Position numbers and translations under genes: made by a program. DNA of 8,572 bases from Haemophilus parainfluenzae (GTDB lineage Bacteria; Pseudomonadota; Gammaproteobacteria; Enterobacterales; Pasteurellaceae). A model generated the notes under the pieces. That model made no database searches, had not been told where the DNA came from, and saw only the letters and a list, made by a program, of their open reading frames with translations. Positions 5,221-8,572 of this stretch are shown here, piece after piece. The stretch lies in contig JAGZRY010000054.1 in assembly GCA_018381425.1 (NCBI GenBank), positions 1 to 8,572 of the forward strand, written 5' to 3'. Numbering within the stretch: position 1 is the stretch's first letter; each line of letters starts with the position of its first letter.

Positions 5221-5541
5221 ATGCTTTATGAACCTATAATTAATGCGCTTCTTGAATTGAAGCAAGCTATGGATACCGCTAAAATTCAAGGCGATGATGA
5301 AACGATTATAGCAGTGATGCATAAATACGATATTTTTTTCTATAGGCTAGAGAGCATATCGTCTAAAGATTTTCATCTTTCTCTGCGCGATTACTTCCAT
5401 ATTGATATCACTTATGAAGAATTATTGAAAATCCTACCATCTATATGCAATTCCTTAGGATTTCAAACTGAAAAGCTTGTGAAACCTAGCAATGGATATA
5501 GAACAGATTCTGATTTTGATTATTTCATAACTTTGAAGTAG
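5221..5541 (+). CDS. Unknown moron protein, 106 aa
   Basis: It is transcribed against the early genes from its own promoter, with GGAAAGGGGGTGAGCTAA before the ATG. The product begins 'MLYEPIINALLELKQAMDTA', is acidic and largely helical in its first half, contains 'YFHIDITYEELLKILPSICN', and ends in a strand-like 'GYRTDSDFDYFITLK'. No family, membrane segment or signal is recognised, and it is not visibly similar to the 4170-4496 product. Its 3' end overlaps the convergent 5520-5684 gene by 22 nt, and its terminator lies inside that gene. A lysogeny-expressed accessory function is inferred from the gene arrangement only. Confidence 0.7.
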   Translation: MLYEPIINALLELKQAMDTAKIQGDDETIIAVMHKYDIFFYRLESISSKDFHLSLRDYFHIDITYEELLKILPSICNSLGFQTEKLVKPSNGYRTDSDFDYFITLK

Positions 5542-5684
5542 CAATTACCAAAATCATCTTGCAGGGGCTTAAGCCCCACTTTTTTTCGTGCTTCATTAGG
5601 TGTTATTTTCCCTTTTACAAAATCTTCGTTAATACGCTTCATAACTTCGTTAAAGTTTTCTTTTACTACTGTTTTTTCATCCAT
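5520..5684 (-). CDS. Small early phage protein, 54 aa
   Basis: The ATG at 5684 follows AAAGGAGAATAATA and lies 2 nt after the previous stop. The product starts 'MDEKTVVKENFNEVMKRINE' and contains 'VKGKITPNEARKKVGLKPLQ', which resembles the ITxNEARxxLGLxPL turn seen near the end of many phage portal proteins and in small phage proteins. At this length it cannot be a portal protein. It is the third gene of a tightly coupled trio starting at 6117. The terminator of the opposing moron (5564-5586) is embedded in its coding sequence, encoding VGLKPL. Confidence 0.7.
   Translation of the reverse strand: MDEKTVVKENFNEVMKRINEDFVKGKITPNEARKKVGLKPLQDDFGNCYFKVMK
5564..5586 (+). terminator. Intrinsic terminator after the 5221 gene
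   Basis: GGGGCTTAAGCCCC (5564-5577) is a perfect palindrome followed by a run of seven T at 5580-5586. There is no T run on the minus-strand side, so leftward early transcription should pass through it. Confidence 0.75.
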
Positions 5685-5943
5685 TATTATTCTCCTTTCC
5701 CACTGCATCGAGGTGTTTTCATATCACATGCAACCACCAAGCTCCCGCGTTGTTCAGCGTCAGGAAGTGCAGCGTTTTCTTCACGCTTTTTAGCAGTGAC
5801 GGTGTACTCAACACCCGGCGGCGCAAATTGCTCTGTCATAGCAGACGATAACGCCCTTGCGAATCTATCCGCATGAAATTGGGTAAATTCACCAATGATC
5901 CTTATAGCCATTGTTATTCTCCTTTCTCACTGCATCGTGGTGT
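5682..5943 (-). repeat. Duplicated gene-junction cassette (5682-5716 and 5909-5943)
   Basis: Two 35-nt copies, 227 bp apart, match at 32 of 35 positions by eye. Each copy encodes the C-terminal TPRCSxKGE of the upstream gene, its stop, the AAAGGAG ribosome binding site, and the start codon of the next gene. Confidence 0.75.
5687..5911 (-). CDS. Small early phage protein, 74 aa, with repeated C-terminal tail
   Basis: The ATG at 5911 follows AAAGGAGAATAACA and lies 2 nt after the preceding stop. The protein begins 'MAIRIIGEFTQFHADRFARA', includes 'TEQFAPPGVEYTVTAKKREE', and ends 'CDMKTPRCSGKGE'. The last part is nearly the same as the end of the preceding gene (CESNTPRCSEKGE), because the gene-junction DNA is duplicated. 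The final codons AAA GGA GAA TAA also provide the ribosome binding site of the next gene, so translation is coupled. No known family is recognised. Confidence 0.7.
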   Translation of the reverse strand: MAIRIIGEFTQFHADRFARALSSAMTEQFAPPGVEYTVTAKKREENAALPDAEQRGSLVVACDMKTPRCSGKGE

Positions 5944-6117
5944 ATTGGATTCACACGCTAGTGTTCCAGCAGCCGCTTTTTTCTTTCTGACATCTGTCAG
6001 CGTCGCAACTGCTTCTGATGAAACTACTAGATTATGCAATTCCTCAGAGGTCATTGTCCCAGACAGCAATGCATATTTGTAATTATCCAATACTTTCTTT
6101 TCTTTTTCGTTTAACAT
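5914..6117 (-). CDS. First early gene, 67-aa unknown protein
   Basis: This is the first gene after the leftward early promoter. The ATG at 6117 has AGGAGG 8 nt upstream; a GTG at 6126 is in frame but overlaps that site. The product starts 'MLNEKEKKVLDNYKYALLSG', has an Ala/Val-rich helix ('VVSSEAVATLTDVRKKKAAA') and ends 'CESNTPRCSEKGE'. The first-gene position opposite the repressor is where Cro-like regulators often sit, but I see no helix-turn-helix motif, so I leave the function open. Confidence 0.7.
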   Translation of the reverse strand: MLNEKEKKVLDNYKYALLSGTMTSEELHNLVVSSEAVATLTDVRKKKAAAGTLACESNTPRCSEKGE

Positions 6118-6130
6118 TATTAACACCTCC

Positions 6131-6211
6131 TATGCTTGACACAATCATAATACATCCATATCTTGTCCTTGTCAAGCATATAACAAGTTTTTTTGTCCTT
6201 TACAAGCATAT
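6131..6211. promoter_or_regulatory. Operator region: three copies of TGTCAAGCATA-like half sites
   Basis: TATGCTTGACA at 6131-6141 is inverted relative to TGTCAAGCATA at 6170-6180. A third, TTACAAGCATA, is at 6200-6210. The last two are part of a 19-bp direct repeat (6163-6181 and 6193-6211, 17 of 19 identical) with 30-bp spacing, about three helical turns. The copies cover the start and -35 of the leftward promoter and the -35 of the rightward one, as expected for sites of the adjacent XRE repressor (inference). Confidence 0.65.
6147..6175 (-). promoter_or_regulatory. Leftward early promoter
   Basis: On the minus strand, a consensus TTGACA (6175-6170), a 17-nt spacer and TATTAT (6152-6147). 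It fires into the gene starting at 6117 through a leader of about 25 nt. The -35 lies inside one operator-like repeat and the transcription start lies by another. Confidence 0.8.
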
Positions 6212-6227
6212 TGTTTTGTGTTATTCT
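6199..6227 (+). promoter_or_regulatory. Repressor promoter
   Basis: TTTACA (6199-6204), a 17-nt spacer and TATTCT (6222-6227), leading to the repressor start at 6251. The -35 overlaps the third operator-like copy, which suggests autoregulation. Confidence 0.65.
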
Positions 6228-6250
6228 TTTATCGAAAAGTAGGTGATAAA

Positions 6251-6646
6251 GTGAAACAAGTGGATATCGAACGCGGAAAGCGTCTGCGAGAGCTACGTAA
6301 AAATGAATTGAAATTAACACAAGAAGAGTTTTCTAAAAGTATAGGAATTTCTAGGTCTAATTTGGGTAATATTGAAACTGCACAAATATCTTTGACTGAA
6401 AGAAATGCTGACTATATTTCGCTGATTTATGGCATTAACAAAGAATGGTTGTTAAATGGGACGGAGCCTGTTTTTAGAGAGTTATCTAAGGAAGAAGAGA
6501 TTGCAGCATATCTCGGTGATTTGATTTCACCGAACAATACCAAAGATTTTCAAAAGCGATTTATTCGTGCTCTTGCGAAATTAGATGATGATGGCTGGGA
6601 TGTTATAGAAGGGTTGATAAATAATATCGTAAAAAAAGAGGACTAG
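6251..6646 (+). CDS. XRE-family phage repressor, 131 aa
   Basis: The start is the GTG at 6251, with AGGTGAT 4-6 nt upstream. An earlier in-frame start at 6218 would place translation before the expected transcript start. The N-terminus 'RLRELRKNELKLTQEEFSKS' followed by 'IGISRSNLGNIETAQ' (about residues 11-45) is a typical helix-turn-helix XRE domain, with the recognition helix near residues 34-42. 'NKEWLLNGTEPVF' is the usual end of this domain in short phage repressors. The C-terminal half is helical and charged and has no S24/LexA-type Ser-Lys protease. Self-cleavage on RecA activation is therefore not expected, and induction probably works another way. It should hold the early promoter off and control itself through the 6131-6211 sites. 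The last codons are shared with a terminator for the convergent small gene. Confidence 0.85.
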   Translation: MKQVDIERGKRLRELRKNELKLTQEEFSKSIGISRSNLGNIETAQISLTERNADYISLIYGINKEWLLNGTEPVFRELSKEEEIAAYLGDLISPNNTKDFQKRFIRALAKLDDDGWDVIEGLINNIVKKED

Positions 6647-6663
6647 CCTCAAAAGGCGTCCTC
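6631..6663 (-). terminator. Intrinsic terminator of the 38-aa minus-strand gene
   Basis: GAGGAC (6638-6643) plus GCC pair with GGC plus GTCCTC (6658-6663), with a two-base bulge. On the minus strand the stem is followed by seven T (6637-6631). It overlaps the last codons (KKED, stop) of the repressor. It has no T run on the plus side, so rightward transcription may continue. Confidence 0.65.
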
Positions 6664-6670
6664 CATAGTG

Positions 6671-6787
6671 TTATTTAACTTGTTGAATAACGATATAGAT
6701 TAACTGCAGTGTAGTATAATCTGGAACACTTTTTACTGCTTCGCAGATTGCTTTTACCAGTTCTTCTCTATCCTTATCTTTACTCAC
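6671..6787 (-). CDS. 38-aa phage protein convergent with the repressor
   Basis: A GTG at 6787 is preceded by GAGAGGAGAACAATC. The product begins 'SKDKDREELVKAICEAVKSV' after the initiator and ends 'DYTTLQLIYIVIQQVK'. It is a compact helix pair, the second hydrophobic, similar in layout to the very short 'L..IY..I..L' proteins common beside phage repressors; their function is unknown to me. A proper terminator follows, which supports real expression. It points toward the repressor gene, so its transcript could interfere with or be antisense to the repressor 3' end. Confidence 0.65.
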   Translation of the reverse strand: MSKDKDREELVKAICEAVKSVPDYTTLQLIYIVIQQVK

Positions 6788-6884
6788 GATTGTTCTCCTC
6801 TCTTTCTTTTCGGTCAGATTGGGGTAGCATTAAACAATCATAGGCATCACTCCAAACGTGCCTTTTAATTTTACTAAAGGTAGT
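6780..6884 (-). pseudogene. Possible N-terminally truncated ORF upstream of the 38-aa gene
   Basis: An open frame without an early start reads 'KIKRHVWSDAYDCLMLPQSD' and then RKEREENNRE, stopping at 6780-6782 within the first codons of the 38-aa gene. Composition and the stop/start overlap look like a real coupled gene. Upstream there is an in-frame stop at 6885-6887, and the AT-rich lipoprotein locus begins. The lipoprotein insertion may have removed its 5' end. An internal ATG at 6830 would give only 16 residues. Confidence 0.3.
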
Positions 6885-6937
6885 TTATGGAAACACTGGT
6901 AAATATTGGAATATATATTTGAGGGGAGGATTTTTAA

Positions 6938-7549
6938 ATGAAAAGATTATTAACTTTGTTGCTTTGTGCTAGTTTTTGTTTTAGCATATCTGCCTGTTCA
7001 AGCAAAGAAAAAAGAATAAGTGAGAAAGCTGAAAAGATATTAGCTAATACTAAAGAAGTTATAAAAGACAGATATGGTATATCCTGTACTGATGGAGATG
7101 TGGTTGAAAATGAATATATTGTTAAATGTGGCTATTCCATAAGCAATATAGATGTATCTCTAAAGTTTGATGATTCACTAAATCTTATAACAATCCATGT
7201 AATGAAAGATGATTTGAATAATGTAAATTTACAAAATTCAATAAAATTTGTTGATACTATTTTTATCAAATTACTTGCTGAATACTCTCCCACATCACAA
7301 GCAGAAAAAGCTAAATTATCGGTAATAGACGATTTATCTATAAGTGATGTTAATATAAATAAGAGTAAAACTATAGGAGATTATAAAACAGAAGTCGTTT
7401 ACTTTACACCATTTTATGAAAGTGCTGATGGTAATACATTTGGATTAATAAAGCCTTTGACAATAGAGAATAAGGAATTTGCAATAAAAGATACAGATAA
7501 GCTAGTGACAAAAGGTTCGTACTTTTTAACAATTAGCTATAACAAATAA
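6938..7549 (+). CDS. Putative phage-encoded lipoprotein, 203 aa (lysogenic-conversion candidate)
   Basis: The ATG at 6938 has a strong GGGGAGG 8 nt upstream. The N-terminus 'MKRLLTLLLCASFCFSISAC' is a lipoprotein signal peptide with lipobox ISAC, so cleavage should leave lipidated Cys20 on the outer face of the membrane. The next 20 residues are a charged helix. The rest is a mixed alpha/beta domain with 'CTDGDVVENEYIVKCGYSIS' (two Cys) and 'YKTEVVYFTPFYE'. I do not recognise the domain. By eye the gene is more AT-rich than its neighbours and sits between repressor and integrase, the place where lysogen-expressed genes are found. The superinfection-exclusion lipoprotein Ltp of Streptococcus phage TP-J34 occupies this position, so blocking DNA entry of other phages is a reasonable hypothesis, not a finding. 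Confidence 0.75.
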   Translation: MKRLLTLLLCASFCFSISACSSKEKRISEKAEKILANTKEVIKDRYGISCTDGDVVENEYIVKCGYSISNIDVSLKFDDSLNLITIHVMKDDLNNVNLQNSIKFVDTIFIKLLAEYSPTSQAEKAKLSVIDDLSISDVNINKSKTIGDYKTEVVYFTPFYESADGNTFGLIKPLTIENKEFAIKDTDKLVTKGSYFLTISYNK

Positions 7550-7687
7550 AAAAACACCCCCTGCGCCAGCAGAGAGTGCGTGGTATCAGCGCCAACTGAC
7601 ACCGGGTATAGAAAAAATGACCACCACGTCATAACTTTTTCTATACCTCTATTTTAGCACTTTTTAAAATGAATGGAGGTTTTATTT
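7550..7687. promoter_or_regulatory. Hairpin-rich leader before the serine recombinase
   Basis: This gap has no gene. GGTATCAG (7582-7589) and CTGACACC (7596-7603) form a stem with one mismatch. GGTATAGAAAAA (7605-7616) and TTTTTCTATACC (7636-7647) are perfect 12-bp arms with an inner ATGAC/GTCAT stem (7617-7621 and 7628-7632). The second structure is followed by a T-rich stretch and may end lipoprotein transcription or control the recombinase. No clear promoter for the recombinase is seen. Confidence 0.5.
7605..7647 (+). terminator. Long near-perfect hairpin, possible terminator
   Basis: Twelve plus five base pairs with a CACCAC loop and a three-base bulge (AAC) on the 3' side. A weak T stretch (TCTATTTTAG, then TTTTT at 7661-7665) follows. 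It could be a terminator, a recombinase binding site or a leader structure. Confidence 0.4.
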
Positions 7688-8572
7688 ATGGAAATGAAAA
7701 ACGCCCGTTTGTACGCTCGTGTATCTACTGATGAGCAAAGAAAAAAAGAACAATCAGTACCTGATCAGCTGGAAGCCTTGAAAGAGTACTGTGAAGAACA
7801 CAATTACAATATCAAAGGCATTTATCATGACGATGGTATATCCGCAGCTACCATCGACAAGCGCAAAGACTTTTGCCGCATGCTGGATGACTTGCAACAA
7901 AATGAAGTAATACTATTTACAAAGCTAGATCGATTCAGCAGGGACCTATTAGATGGGAATTTATTACTGAAACGTTTTGCTCCTTTGAATGTGAGTTTTA
8001 AAGCCATATTGGAACCTGATATCGATGTTACGACGGCAGACGGAAAGTTCAGGTTTGACCTCATGGTGTCTCTGGCCGAGCGAGAACGTAAAATCGATTC
8101 AGAGCGTATTTTATTTTCGTTTGAGAGGAAAGTGGCAAGAGGCGAGTTTCTTGGCGGCCGGCTGCCGATTGGATATATCAAGGACAATAAACGTGCTGTC
8201 ATCGATCTTGAGAAAGCAGAATTTGTTAAAGATATTTTTGATACTATGGAAATCGAACAGAATACATTCCGTGTGATGAAAGCTATGAATCATAAATACG
8301 GCTTTAATAAAGATAAAAAATACTATTATCGTAAACTTATAGATCAAAGATATACAGGTGTGTACCGCGGTAAAACTAACGTATTCCCGCAAATTATATC
8401 ACCTAGTCAATACGATAACGTACAGTCAATATTGCAAGGCAGGTATATCAAGCGTGGTCCCTCACGTAGAGATTATATATTTTCCGGATTATTGCTATGC
8501 TCGCAATGCGGTCGTAAACTTGCTGGATCAGCGACAAGTGGTAAGTACAAGATATATAAGTGCAGCAACCTC
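7688..8572 (+). CDS. int: Large serine recombinase / phage integrase (partial, C-terminus beyond the window)
   Basis: The ATG at 7688 has GGAGG 8 nt upstream and the frame is open to the right edge (295 codons). The resolvase domain has 'ARLYARVSTDEQRKKEQS' with catalytic Ser13 and the partner residues Y9 and R11. 'KLDRFSRDLLDG' carries the DRxxR active-site arginines, and 'SLAERERKIDSER' begins the long connecting helix. 'GGRLPIGYIKD' starts the recombinase domain, and 'CSQCGRKLAG' near residue 275 begins the zinc ribbon, whose second pair starts at 'YKCSNL' at the edge. The coiled-coil part should follow outside. Such enzymes integrate the phage at attB/attP and excise with a directionality factor. 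The attachment site is probably beyond the 3' end. Confidence 0.92.
   Translation, partial: MEMKNARLYARVSTDEQRKKEQSVPDQLEALKEYCEEHNYNIKGIYHDDGISAATIDKRKDFCRMLDDLQQNEVILFTKLDRFSRDLLDGNLLLKRFAPLNVSFKAILEPDIDVTTADGKFRFDLMVSLAERERKIDSERILFSFERKVARGEFLGGRLPIGYIKDNKRAVIDLEKAEFVKDIFDTMEIEQNTFRVMKAMNHKYGFNKDKKYYYRKLIDQRYTGVYRGKTNVFPQIISPSQYDNVQSILQGRYIKRGPSRRDYIFSGLLLCSQCGRKLAGSATSGKYKIYKCSNL

Noticed and set aside
5113..5322. Minus-strand ORF covering the promoter region of the second moron
   Set aside because: It is antisense to the start of the moron and contains its promoter; no ribosome binding site.
6131..6211. The 19-bp direct repeats as a CRISPR or plasmid iteron array
   Set aside because: Only two full copies plus one inverted half site, placed on promoter elements beside a repressor; operators explain them better.
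5559..6242. Plus-strand ORFs at 5559-5876, 5873-6082 and 6018-6242
   Set aside because: Shadows of the three coupled early genes and of the operator region.
6120..6320. Minus-strand ORF across the repressor promoter and repressor start
   Set aside because: It spans both promoters and the operators and is antisense to the repressor.
7825..8392. Minus-strand ORFs at 7825-8202 and 8111-8392 and plus-strand ORF 8025-8276
   Set aside because: All lie within the conserved serine recombinase frame.

Overview
The window looks like the lysogeny and early region of a temperate phage (prophage) of a low-GC Bacillota host, probably a gut Clostridia or Erysipelotrichia type. The evidence is AT-rich intergenic DNA, AAAGGAG-type ribosome binding sites on almost every gene, sigma-A-like promoters, and tightly packed small phage ORFs. 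It also has an XRE repressor facing an early operon, a large serine recombinase, an HUH replication initiator and an orphan-type DNA methyltransferase. No structural genes, tRNA, rRNA or CRISPR array were seen. The host assignment is inference.

Layout. The control point is at 6118-6250. A strong promoter (TTGACA, 17 nt, TATTAT) fires leftward into the early genes, and a second promoter (TTTACA, 17 nt, TATTCT) fires rightward into a 131-aa XRE repressor. Three copies of an operator-like half site overlap these promoters. To the right lie a convergent 38-aa gene, a remnant ORF, an AT-rich lipoprotein gene (lysogenic-conversion candidate), a hairpin-rich leader, and a large serine recombinase that runs off the right edge. 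To the left the minus strand carries, in transcription order: three small coupled genes, a pair of 100-aa unknowns, a gene broken by a small inversion, a two-helix membrane protein of the phage 'Fragile-X-F' kind, a 71-aa unknown, a membrane-anchored coiled-coil/3D-domain protein split by one TGA, a 174-aa unknown, the HUH Rep, a small zinc-ribbon protein, a 105-aa unknown, and a DNA methyltransferase cut by the left edge.

Two plus-strand genes (4170-4496 and 5221-5541) sit inside this leftward block. Each has its own promoter, Shine-Dalgarno cassette and intrinsic terminator. Their promoter and leader geometry is the same although the proteins are not obviously related, so both look like morons mobilised or regulated as a set.

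The main unusual points are: (1) a 133-bp segment (3873-4005) that, when flipped in silico, restores a continuous 75-codon gene; (2) a 3D-domain protein interrupted by a single in-frame TGA; (3) the twin moron cassettes; (4) a possible short antisense RNA opposite the rep leader, with competing inverted repeats; (5) a duplicated 35-nt gene-junction cassette that encodes both the tail of one gene and the ribosome binding site of the next. I do not claim a complete new defence or mobile system. The lipoprotein and the two morons are the best places to look for one.
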